DNA from: Zoopage sp. CT-All
Taxonomy: Eukaryota > Zoopagomycota > Zoopagomycetes > Zoopagales > Zoopagaceae
Direction of reading: 5' to 3'
Length of the DNA: 20,952 nucleotides
NCBI GenBank assembly: GCA_004114245.1
Contig: QZWS01000158.1
Span: forward strand, 1 to 20,952
Made by a program: the position numbers and the translations under genes. Shown piece after piece: positions 7,902 to 15,137 of the stretch; positions within the stretch are counted from its first letter, which is position 1, and every line of letters starts with the position of its first letter. Below the pieces are notes generated by a model that made no database searches, had not been told where the DNA came from, and was given only the letters and a program-made list of their open reading frames with translations.

Positions 7902-10340
7902 TCACCAGTGATTGTGACGTACTGCAAACTTGGAGGTGGCCTGGGCAAGGCTCCATCTGCGACTATGGGCACCGTTGCGATATCGCTCCAAAGCCTCGGC
8001 GTCCCTCATTGGTGCGGAAACGCCGAAAATATTCCCGGATCCCGAAACATCGCCGCGGCTGTCGAAACTGCGACGGCCCACTTCTCCATCCGACTCGTGC
8101 CTCAGCTCGTGATCCAACAACCGACGCCCGAGCGACTTTTGGGCCAAATCGCGGACGAGCGTCGACGCACCGGAATACGATGGCTTTGCCAACAGATGCC
8201 CGCCCTTGGATTGTGACGCCAGGGTCGGAATGGAGCCACGCCGGGCATGACTATGCTGCCACCATCGGGACAGCATCGAGGAGGGTGCTGTCGGATCAGT
8301 GGCGCGTTTGTCATCTTTGGCGGGGCAGGATCCATCGACTGTCTGCGCCGAGGTTGGTGGGGCCTCTTCTGAGACAGAGCTGCGGCGAAGGAACCGGGAA
8401 AAGAATCCGTCGTCGGTGCGGGCTGGCGTTGCAAGCGTGGCGGATACTGGGCGCTGTTTTTCATTGCTGGACAAAAAGGTCCAGTTGCGGAACCGGGCCG
8501 ACTGGGCACTGGCTGGTGACATGGCCTCGCGTTGGGTTATGCCCGAAGTAGAAGTGTGAGCGGGCGTGATGGAATCATCGTAATGCTCGCGCAACTCCAT
8601 GGAGAGCGCATCGGGCGAGTACCAGGCATTGCGCTGGGCAGGTGAGTTCTCGCGCAGGCCTTTCCGGATTGCCTGGAGGCTGGGAGAGCCGGCAGTCGAG
8701 TCTCGAGAAGCGCGGCGCAATACATCGCCAGAGTCATGCTCATGGATGCTTTCGCGGGACGGCGTGAGACGAATGGCGCGTACTGGACTTCGCACGGGAT
8801 CAGAGCTCGCACGGCGATGCACGGGCGACAGTGGGGCGCTACCACGAGCGCATCCGACTGATAGTTTTGGAATGTTTTGCCGCGACGACTTGCTGGATGA
8901 ACGAGACTCGGAAATGTCCTGGACAGTGAGGGAGCCGTCAGCATCTGCGCTGACCACCCAGCGATCGACGGCATCGGCGTCGGCATCGAAAGCAGAGCCA
9001 TCACCGTCCTCTTCATAGCCATCGTCCTTCTCCGACTCTTCCTCGCGCACAACTGTCGTAGTCGTGGACCCAGCCAAAACATAATCAACCCAGCGACGCG
9101 GGCCAGCGACAGTCGCAGCAGGCGTAGTCTGCTCTGCAGTGCGCGAGAAAAACGACTGAGTGGGACTAAGATCGGCACTGGCGCGACGAGCAATCATGCG
9201 CTGTTTTGACTGCTGTGGCACGGTGCTGGGACCAAGACCGACCAAGTCAAGCAGAAATTTATCTCGGCGGTTAGATACGATTTCCTCGGCAGCAATGTAG
9301 TCTGACTGTCGACGGGGTCGCCCGTCGGTAGCATTGCTGCTGTGTCGCGGGAAGGAGACAAAATTGGCTTGCGAGCTGCCTATCGCGCTCACACCCATTG
9401 ATCTTGTCAGCGAACGCGACTGCCGAGCGGCGGCGGCAGCACCCGTGTTATTGATCGAAAGAAAAGGACCGTTACGATGCATGGGCAACATCCCATCTAC
9501 GGCATGGGGAGACGGAATAGCGGGGAGATCGGAGAGCGGCGATCGCGTGCTCATCCGGGCGAGCTCTGCGTCCAGGCTGTTGCGAGTGGAAACAGTGGAA
9601 GCATCGAATACACCAGGCTCATACATAGACTTGTGCCGCCGACGCCTGCGCAATCTCGTCTTCCACCAACCTGGGCCGTGAACACCGCCGTTATCGTCCT
9701 CCGATGCTTTCTCATTAGCACGTGGTGGACGGGTATAATGGGTTGTCATATCTGCGGCAGCGAACCAATGCGCTTGATTTTCGCGCGGTCCTGGCGATGC
9801 TTGCAACAAGGAATGGCTGTCACCAGAGTCGTCCCCGCTTGCTTCCGCCATTTGGGAAGAGATCATGGTGAGATTCGAGGCGTAGGATTGCTTGAAGGTG
9901 GGAGGAGGGGTAGGCTGTCGCGCGGGGGACAGATCGGCAAAAGAATCGAGTCGGGGCGATGGAGTCGACAGGAGCTGGTCAGAGAAGGCACGACGATGAC
10001 CATGTCCGAGAGATTTTTGCACCGGCTGAGAAACATGGCGCATGGGAGGAGGATGGCACAGAGTAGAAGTAAGCCCGGCGACAGAAGTATCCACAGAGAG
10101 ATTGGGCCGGCGCAGCGCAAGCATCTGGGCCTGCCCTTGCCTGGCCGACACCGTACCCGCCTCAACGTCAGCGCCACCGCTCACCGAGACCATTCTCTGC
10201 CTCTGTGGCGGGGCGGCAAGCACAAATGAGGCATGCGTGCTGTTGGAGATGATGGGGTTTGTTGCTGACATGGCGCGGCGGTGTCTTGTCCGTGGCTGCG
10301 GCCTCTCCCACTTCTGTGGCTGATGGTTCATTCCGAGCAT
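7902..10340 (-). CDS. Disordered phosphoprotein with many RRxS kinase/14-3-3 sites, about 812 aa
   Basis: Minus-strand frame open from 10508. I chose Met at 10340 (MLGMNHQPQKW); a second Met is at 10331. The sequence just upstream (CTTTCTTTCTCTTTACCACCTAG) looks like a leader or a 3' splice site rather than coding. No globular domain is recognised. The protein is Ser/Arg/Pro-rich with about twelve R-R-x(1-2)-S sites spread from end to end: HRRAMS, RRPNLS, HRRAFS, RRHKS, RRQS, RRASAD, RRASSD, RRASRD, RRSSVS, RRGS, RRSFDS and RRWS. These match PKA-type basophilic kinase sites, several also 14-3-3 binding consensus. One acidic stretch (EEESEKDDGYEEDGDG) lies mid-protein. Probably a regulatory or scaffold protein controlled by phosphorylation. 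A perfect CRE lies about 160 bp upstream. Confidence 0.65.
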   Translation of the reverse strand: MLGMNHQPQKWERPQPRTRHRRAMSATNPIISNSTHASFVLAAPPQRQRMVSVSGGADVEAGTVSARQGQAQMLALRRPNLSVDTSVAGLTSTLCHPPPMRHVSQPVQKSLGHGHRRAFSDQLLSTPSPRLDSFADLSPARQPTPPPTFKQSYASNLTMISSQMAEASGDDSGDSHSLLQASPGPRENQAHWFAAADMTTHYTRPPRANEKASEDDNGGVHGPGWWKTRLRRRRRHKSMYEPGVFDASTVSTRNSLDAELARMSTRSPLSDLPAIPSPHAVDGMLPMHRNGPFLSINNTGAAAAARQSRSLTRSMGVSAIGSSQANFVSFPRHSSNATDGRPRRQSDYIAAEEIVSNRRDKFLLDLVGLGPSTVPQQSKQRMIARRASADLSPTQSFFSRTAEQTTPAATVAGPRRWVDYVLAGSTTTTVVREEESEKDDGYEEDGDGSAFDADADAVDRWVVSADADGSLTVQDISESRSSSKSSRQNIPKLSVGCARGSAPLSPVHRRASSDPVRSPVRAIRLTPSRESIHEHDSGDVLRRASRDSTAGSPSLQAIRKGLRENSPAQRNAWYSPDALSMELREHYDDSITPAHTSTSGITQREAMSPASAQSARFRNWTFLSSNEKQRPVSATLATPARTDDGFFSRFLRRSSVSEEAPPTSAQTVDGSCPAKDDKRATDPTAPSSMLSRWWQHSHARRGSIPTLASQSKGGHLLAKPSYSGASTLVRDLAQKSLGRRLLDHELRHESDGEVGRRSFDSRGDVSGSGNIFGVSAPMRDAEALERYRNGAHSRRWSLAQATSKFAVRHNHW

Positions 10341-10499
10341 GAGTGTAGCGTAGCTAGGTGGTAAAGAGAAAGAAAGAGTGTACAGAGAAGGCGCGGGCCG
10401 GGAAGCGGCGGGCGAGTGGCGATGCTGGATGTTGATTTGCTGGGCCAAGCATGCTGCCATCAAATGAGCGCACTCCGCCGGGTGCTTCGAGTGGCACGG

Positions 10500-10507
10500 T
10501 GACGTCA
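10500..10507. promoter_or_regulatory. CRE palindrome TGACGTCA
   Basis: Exact full-length cAMP-response/ATF-CREB element, 160 bp upstream of the chosen start at 10340 of the minus-strand RRxS-rich protein gene. Fungal Atf1/Sko1-type bZIP factors bind this palindrome. It lies inside the extended open frame if that gene starts further upstream at 10508, which would weaken the call. Confidence 0.35.
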
Positions 10508-10543
10508 ACAGATCATGTACAAGGTGTGCCCCCCCCAGCCTCG

Positions 10544-10561
10544 GTCTACCAGCACATCCTG
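10544..10561 (+). repeat. 18-bp direct repeat, copy 1
   Basis: GTCTACCAGCACATCCTG, identical to the copy at 11193-11210, 649 bp away. The flanking bases differ. An exact 18-mer repeat is unlikely by chance in 21 kb. Confidence 0.7.
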
Positions 10562-11192
10562 GAATGGAATGGAATGTATTGTTATGGCAACGTCGCGTCC
10601 ACTGGAACTAAGAAAGATACCAGCTGACTGAGCAAGTTCACCCTGACGTACTGCCGGGCCGGGCATCGAGTCCGACCTAAACCACCGAGTTCAACAACCC
10701 TGCACTTGGAAACCGCGGTGATGCGAGCGAAGGCTTCGAACAGCTTGGCTGCACGGGCTCACCTAGGGGCACATCGGTGTCGGTTCCAGGGATATAGGGG
10801 AAGTGGAAGCGACCAGTGTAAAATTCAAAGAGAGAAGAAGAGGAGACGAAGGAAGAAGAGGAGACAAGGTAGGACGAGCTGCTGCTACCATGCAGTCGCC
10901 CCAGTTGCCACTGTTGTCGCCAAGCGGGGGTGCTTCCGTGCCCGCGGACCTCGACGGCGATAGCGGCGTGGACCGCCCCCTCCATACCAAGCCACCAGGT
11001 ACGCCATGCGCCTCATCCATGCCTCTGGCGAAAAACTGCGCGCTACATGCTCCTCGACCCCGTCTTTACGACCCTGTCATAAGCGTGCAAGGGCGCATGC
11101 ATTACGCGGCCAGTGTGCAGGTTTTTTGGTCATGGGCGGCGAGGTTGGCATGGCGCCATCAAGGCGGCCGGCATGGCAGCGGCAGGGGCGAT

Positions 11193-11210
11193 GTCTACCA
11201 GCACATCCTG
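11193..11210 (+). repeat. 18-bp direct repeat, copy 2
   Basis: Second exact copy of GTCTACCAGCACATCCTG. It lies about 15 bp outside the left boundary of the inverted duplication that begins at 11225, so it may mark a rearrangement boundary. Confidence 0.7.
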
Positions 11211-11286
11211 TCGGAACGGTTTAATCTATAAGATGCTTCTATTGTGTCTATGCATGCATGCGCGTCATCGGTCCAATGCCGATCCA

Positions 11287-11446
11287 TCAAAAGATGGAGC
11301 ACTGCAAGAAACTTAGCAGTAGCATTAAAAGCAAAACTCACAGTAGAGGCAGAGTCTCGGGCCAATTGAATTTGGTGACGGCCAGCTTCTTCCAAATACG
11401 ATACAGTCAGCGGCGCTTTCTTTGATGGATCGAAAATATCGCACAC
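11287..11446 (-). other. Possible 3' exons of the left deamidase copy (alternative C-terminus)
   Basis: Downstream of the stop at 11526 the minus strand contains an 85-nt interval (11531-11447) beginning GTGTGA and ending ACTGAC..GATGAG. Then follow a 35-codon open segment (11446-11342, VCDIFDPSKKAPLTVSYLEE...), a 40-nt intron with excellent signals (11341-11302, GTGAGT..GCTAAG..TTGCAG), and a last exon coding CSIF then stop (11301-11287). If used, the protein would lose its final Val and gain 39 residues ending in a CaaX-like box. The second intron is convincing; the first is less so. Confidence 0.4.
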
Positions 11447-11525
11447 CTCATCACACAAGTCAGTTGATATTTCACCAAAAAGGATTCAGACTATGTGCGA
11501 TGGCCATTTGCAGTGGTGCTCTGCA

Positions 11526-12571
11526 TCACACTCGCAACCCGGTGCTACGGGCAATGCAACCGATGAGCGATCGTCTGGCACTATGCGAGATTAAAATGGT
11601 TCCAACACTGGTTGAATGCAAACCACTCTCTTTCCATTGTTTGTATGAGGGGGAGTGAACGACATCATCGCCCAACACTGGCAATAAATTTTTGAAACTC
11701 TTGGACAAGAAGCGGCTGTTCCGCTCCTTTGCATCCGGAAAAAAACATGGTTGTTTATCGTATTCTGAAAACGTGCTGCAGATGGATAAATGGGTTACTC
11801 CCGGCATAAGCATCAGCCAGAGGTGCAGTGGGAGGGGAGACTTGGGGCTGAGCGAGGGATCAATGACAATGTATGCTGGAGGGGAGCTCTTTGAGCCTTT
11901 CACGCTGACAATTAAAGCAACGTGATACTTCCATGCAATGACTGAGTAAGACGACCTGTTAATTGCTGATGACGGAAGCATGGGGTGGATGCCGCTATTT
12001 GAGCCTGGGCTATGGCTGAATGCGTATACAGCACGAGGTATAGTCATTGATTTCTTAATCCAATCCTTGTCAGAGGCCGAAATTCTTCCTTTTTTGGTCG
12101 ACTGGCGCTCTGCTGCTTGTTTATCTCCAAGGAAATATGCGCGATTTGCATTCGCCAGTGTGTGAGCTGAATGACACATACGATAGTAACACGTGCCATA
12201 TTCAATGTCCCATGGAATGCAGCACATTGCCGTACAGAGCATTGGATCCACATTTCTTTTGGGAGAGAACATGTAGTCTATCGGGACGCTGGGAGCATCG
12301 CGCAGAAATCGAAAAGCATCTATAGTCTCCAACAGTGACCATTTCGGGATGGCCTACGCAACTAAGCGACTGGCATTTGTAAAGCAAATAAGGCAAACCT
12401 CGAGCATGTCCTGCACTTTCGGGTTCAATATTTCGGGCTGTAAAGGCATTGGGCGTTAGTGGCAACAAATAGAATAGGACGCACAATGCTGCGGGCGTGG
12501 CTGAGGATCACGGAAACCGGCTCTTTCACACTCCAAGGTGAGCTAGTCAACAGATTCGGATCCAAGGGCAT
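11526..12571 (-). CDS. Protein-glutaminase-like deamidase, paralogue A
   Basis: Exons on the minus strand are 12571-12485, 12437-12399 and 12353-11526, giving 317 aa. The introns are 12484-12438 (47 nt, GTGCGT..CACTAAC..TTTACAG) and 12398-12354 (45 nt, GTTTGC..TTGCGTAG), both phase 0. The fold is identified by three blocks matching bacterial protein-glutaminase (Chryseobacterium enzyme with Cys156, His197, Asp217): GTCYYRM (Cys97), AWKYHVALIVSV (His186; bacterial AWSYHVAILVS) and YIVIDPSLSPKSPLPLHLW (Asp207; bacterial RIIDPSLFSSGPV..AW). The His-to-Asp spacing of 21 is close to the bacterial 20; the Cys-to-His segment is longer. Such enzymes deamidate protein-bound glutamine to glutamate. No signal peptide is evident, so it may act inside the cell. 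It is divergent from paralogue B. Confidence 0.8.
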
Positions 12572-12808
12572 TGTGGAGCGATAGCTTCAGAGCAGGTCTA
12601 TGGGGTTGTTGGGCTGTGTTTTTTGTTTTCGTGATAGCTGCCACGTGGCCTATAATTATACAGATAAAACTCGGTGTCGGTTGACTGCGATGGGCAGCAA
12701 CTTGCGACCAGCGCAGGTTTGTATAACTCGCGGCCCCACCGCAACTTATCTCAACAATAACCACAGCCCAACGACCCCATAGACCTGCTCTGAAGCAATT
12801 GCTCCACA
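12572..12808. promoter_or_regulatory. Bidirectional promoter with mirrored leaders between the two deamidase genes
   Basis: The 47 bp before each ATG are mirror copies with only three differences (12572-12618 versus 12762-12808), both starting CACAGCCCAAC and ending GCTCCACA-ATG. The unique 143-bp spacer (12619-12761) holds the palindrome GCCACGTGGC (12640-12649), which contains a CACGTG E-box recognised by bHLH factors such as Pho4/Cbf1. It also has a TATA-rich stretch TATAATTATACAGATAAA (from 12651) and TATAACTCG (12722-12730). The core likely drives both genes. Confidence 0.55.
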
Positions 12809-13762
12809 ATGCCCTTAAATCCTTGGGATGCGAAAGTGCCGGTTTCCTGGATCCTCAGCGCGGAACCGGACATGCTGACCCTGAATATGCTCGAGGTTGG
12901 CCTGATTTGCTTTATAAACGCCAGTTGCTTAATTGCATAGGCCATCCCAAAATGGCCGCTGTCGGAGGCCGTGGATGCTTTCCGATTTCTGCGTGATGTT
13001 CCCAACGTCCCGGTAGACTACATGTTCTCTCCCAAAGGAAATATGGATCCAATGCTCTGTACGGCAATGTGCTGCATTCCATGGGACATTGAATATAGCA
13101 AGTGTCACCAACGCATGCTTCAGGCGGCCCGCACGCTAGCAACTACAAACCGCGCATATTCCCTCGGAGATAAACAAGCAGCAGAGCGCCAGACGACCAA
13201 AAAGAGTAGTACTTCGGCCTCTGACAGGGATTGGATTATGAAATCGATGACAATGCCTCGTGCTATATATGCAATCCACGATGCTCAAGACACACTTATG
13301 CATCCCATACTCCCGTCATCGTCAATTAACATGACGCCCTACCCAGTCGTTGGATGGGCATTTCACGCCGCATTGATTGTCAGCGTGAAAGACTCGAAGA
13401 GCTCCCCTCCAGCATACATTGTCATTGATCCCTCGCTCAGCCCCAAGTCTCCCCTCCCGCTGCACCTCTGGCTGATGCTTATGCCGGGAGTAACCCATGT
13501 CACTATCTGCAGCGTTTTTTCAGTCCGGTTAAACCTGCCATGTCATATTCCAGTTGCGGACGAGCGAAACAGCCACTTCTTGACCGATAGTTTCAAAGAT
13601 TTATTGCCAGTGTTGGGCAATGGTATTGTTCACTCCCCCTCATATAAGCAATGGAAAGAGAGTGGTTTGCATTCAACCAGTGTTGAAACCATTTTAATCT
13701 CGCATAGTGCCAGACGATCGCTCATCGGTTGCATTGCCCGTAGCACCGGGTTGCGAGTGTGA
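12809..13762 (+). CDS. Protein-glutaminase-like deamidase, paralogue B
   Basis: Exons are 12809-12895 and 12941-13762, giving 302 aa. The 45-nt intron 12896-12940 (GTTGGC..GCTTAAT..GCATAG) occupies the same place as an intron of paralogue A and removes an in-frame TAG that both copies carry there. Without it the long frame would start at a GTG codon. Triad blocks: CHQRM (Cys84), GWAFHAALIVSV (His171) and YIVIDPSLSPKSPLPLHLW (Asp192). The N-terminus reads MPLNPWDAKVPVSWILS and, after the junction, AIPKWPLSEAVDAFRF. Paralogue A's first intron and about 15 flanking coding bases are absent here. An additional unit may follow the stop (see 13842-14001). The predicted activity is glutamine deamidation in proteins; the substrate is unknown. 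Both copies look whole. Confidence 0.8.
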
Positions 13763-13841
13763 TGCAGAGCACCACTGCAAATGGCCATCGCACATAGTCT
13801 GAATCCTTTTTGGTGAAATATCAACTGACTTGTGTGATGAG

Positions 13842-14001
13842 GTGTGCGATATTTTCGATCCATCAAAGAAAGCGCCGCTGACTGTATCGTATTTGGAAGA
13901 AGCTGGCCGTCACCAAATTCAATTGGCCCGAGACTCTGCCTCTACTGTGAGTTTTGCTTTTAATGCTACTGCTAAGTTTCTCGCAGTGCTCCATCTTTTG
14001 A
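13842..14001 (+). other. Possible 3' exons of the right deamidase copy (alternative C-terminus)
   Basis: Same layout as at 11287-11446: an 85-nt candidate intron 13757-13841, exon 13842-13946, a 40-nt intron 13947-13986 (GTGAGT..GCTAAG..CTCGCAG), then CSIF-stop at 13987-14001. Between the copies this stretch differs by one base inside the 40-nt intron, and the indels begin only after the CSIF stop. That pattern fits the spliced model, though so few differences are weak evidence. The spliced product would be 340 aa. Confidence 0.4.
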
Positions 14002-14162
14002 TGGATGGTGGATCGGCATTGGACCGATGGCGCGCATGCATGCATAGACACAATAAAGGCATCTTATAGACTGACAAGTTGAGAGTGCACCATGCCCTAC
14101 CATCGTCTTGATCACTGACTGTCTCGCCACCCATCCCCCGCTGCCTGCATCCAGACCCCGAC

Positions 14163-15023
14163 ATGGCCCGCAACCAAGAAAAGGCGAACAGCATGCTGTT
14201 CCGGTTCCGCGAAACCATGGCCGCGGAGCACGGCGTCGTCAACATCCGCTCCATGGCGCGTCCCAAGGTCGTCAACTCAGTCAAGTCGGTGTCCGAGGCC
14301 GAGCGCTGGCGATTCCAATGCATCCAGGACGCTGCAAAGCACATCAAGCAGATCCAAAGCCCGGGCATTCCCGAGGCGCAGCTGAGGGAGCTGAACGACT
14401 ACATCAACAAGCTAATGCGGGAGAAGCGGGCATGGGAGTGGCATATCAAGGAGTTGGGCGGCCCCGATTATACTCGCTCAGGGCCGCTGGCGCTCTCCGA
14501 CGGCAAGGAAATTCCCGGCAATAGGGGATACAAGTATTTTGGCCGCGCGAAGGATTTGCCGGGGGTGAAGGAGCTGCTCGAGCCAGTGCCCGTTGAGGTC
14601 GTCGAGGCCGAGGAGCTGGATGCGCCAAGAAGGCGGGCTGCGCTGCTGCGAAGTCGCTGCGACGATGCCTATTTTGGAATGCGAGACGAGGAGGACGAGG
14701 AAGTACATCGGTATGAGCGGGGGCGAGAGGATGAACTTCGACGTCAGATAGGCGCTGCCGACGATCGCTCTGACGGGGCAGAGAACACTGGGGACTCGCA
14801 TGAATCAGCCGCTATTGACAATGGCGCTGCAGAAGGCAGCGAGGTCATCAATCGGTTATCTGTAGAATTGGACGACGATGTGCCCGCAATTCACGTCCCG
14901 ACGCAGGCCGAAGTTGAAGAGTACTTATTGAACCGACGAAAGCAAGAGCTTTTGAATCGCTACGCCAGCTCGGACATGATCGAGTCTGAGCGTGAGGCGA
15001 GGACTCTAAGTGGGCTGAGGTAG
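14163..15023 (+). CDS. ISY1: Pre-mRNA-splicing factor ISY1
   Basis: Component of the NTC/Prp19-associated complex in the spliceosome. 286 aa in one exon, against about 285 in human. The start MARNQEKANSML matches the family MARN(A/S)EKA. Conserved blocks follow: LNDYINKLMREKRAWEWHI, KELGGPDY and EIPGNRGYKYFGRAKDLPGV. Then come the variable acidic region (about 180-235) and the C-terminal helix VPTQAEVEEYLLNRRKQELL that ends the family. It lies 92 bp right of the inverted duplication and converges with the chitinase gene over 114 bp. Confidence 0.96.
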   Translation: MARNQEKANSMLFRFRETMAAEHGVVNIRSMARPKVVNSVKSVSEAERWRFQCIQDAAKHIKQIQSPGIPEAQLRELNDYINKLMREKRAWEWHIKELGGPDYTRSGPLALSDGKEIPGNRGYKYFGRAKDLPGVKELLEPVPVEVVEAEELDAPRRRAALLRSRCDDAYFGMRDEEDEEVHRYERGREDELRRQIGAADDRSDGAENTGDSHESAAIDNGAAEGSEVINRLSVELDDDVPAIHVPTQAEVEEYLLNRRKQELLNRYASSDMIESEREARTLSGLR

Positions 15024-15137
15024 GCTAGATGAAGCGCAATCTAGTGTTGTATTCCAATCGACCATTGCAACGGCAGCTGCCACAACGCCTCATTGCTATA
15101 GCTAGGATATTAATAATCGATGCGCTACCGCTGCTGC

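Larger units (their letters stand above)
10341..11224. other. Gene-poor interval with no supported gene
   Basis: About 880 bp. It contains a C8 run (10530s), a triple GGAAT repeat (about 10561-10576), a purine-rich tract at about 10826-10869 with AGAAGAGGAGAC twice, and one copy each of an 18-bp direct repeat near both ends (10544 and 11193). Several overlapping frames stay open (for example 10890-11231 on plus) because the DNA is GC-rich, but none shows a recognisable domain, so I leave them uncalled. It presumably includes the promoter of the 7902-10340 gene and the 3' flank of the left deamidase copy. Confidence 0.4.
11225..12618 (-). repeat. Left arm of a 1.3-1.4 kb inverted duplication
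   Basis: The reverse complement of this segment aligns end to end with 12762-14070. The outer boundary is TCTATAAGATGC (compare 14070 read backwards) and the inner boundary is CACAGCCCAAC at 12618. The arm contains a complete deamidase-like gene with its leader and 3' tail. It is about 85 bp longer than the right arm, mainly because of an extra 47-nt intron and some exon-1 sequence. No terminal repeats or target-site duplications of a transposon are visible. Confidence 0.9.
12762..14070 (+). repeat. Right arm of the inverted duplication
   Basis: Inverted counterpart of 11225-12618. Its sequence similarity to the left arm is patchy: near-identical in the leader, in the catalytic Asp block (13375-13498) and in the last 430 bp (about 13640-14070), but strongly diverged in exon 1 and in the linkers. 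Confidence 0.9.

Noticed and set aside
9477-10229. Plus-strand frame of 250 codons opposite the RRxS-rich protein
   Set aside because: It is the antisense shadow of a Ser/Arg-rich coding sequence, with no domain. The minus strand has the longer frame and the coherent motif pattern.
10890-11231. Plus-strand open frame of 113 codons starting MQSPQLPLLSP
   Set aside because: Three overlapping plus-strand frames are open here because of GC richness. None shows a domain, and no convincing intron joins them, so it is not called as a gene.
12938-12940. In-frame TAG before the paralogue B body read as stop-codon readthrough or a pseudogene
   Set aside because: Both copies keep TAG exactly as the last bases of a 45-nt interval with a GT start, and removing it joins the N-terminal exon in frame in both. 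A normal intron explains it.
13630-13866. Antisense frame across the 3' end of the deamidase copies (also at 11422-11658)
   Set aside because: It appears in both arms only because that region is nearly identical; it is antisense to the conserved coding strand and has no recognisable product.
11225-14070. Inverted arms as a transposon with long terminal inverted repeats
   Set aside because: Each arm carries a full host-type gene with introns. There is no transposase or integrase, and no target-site duplication at the outer ends, so a segmental inverted duplication fits better.
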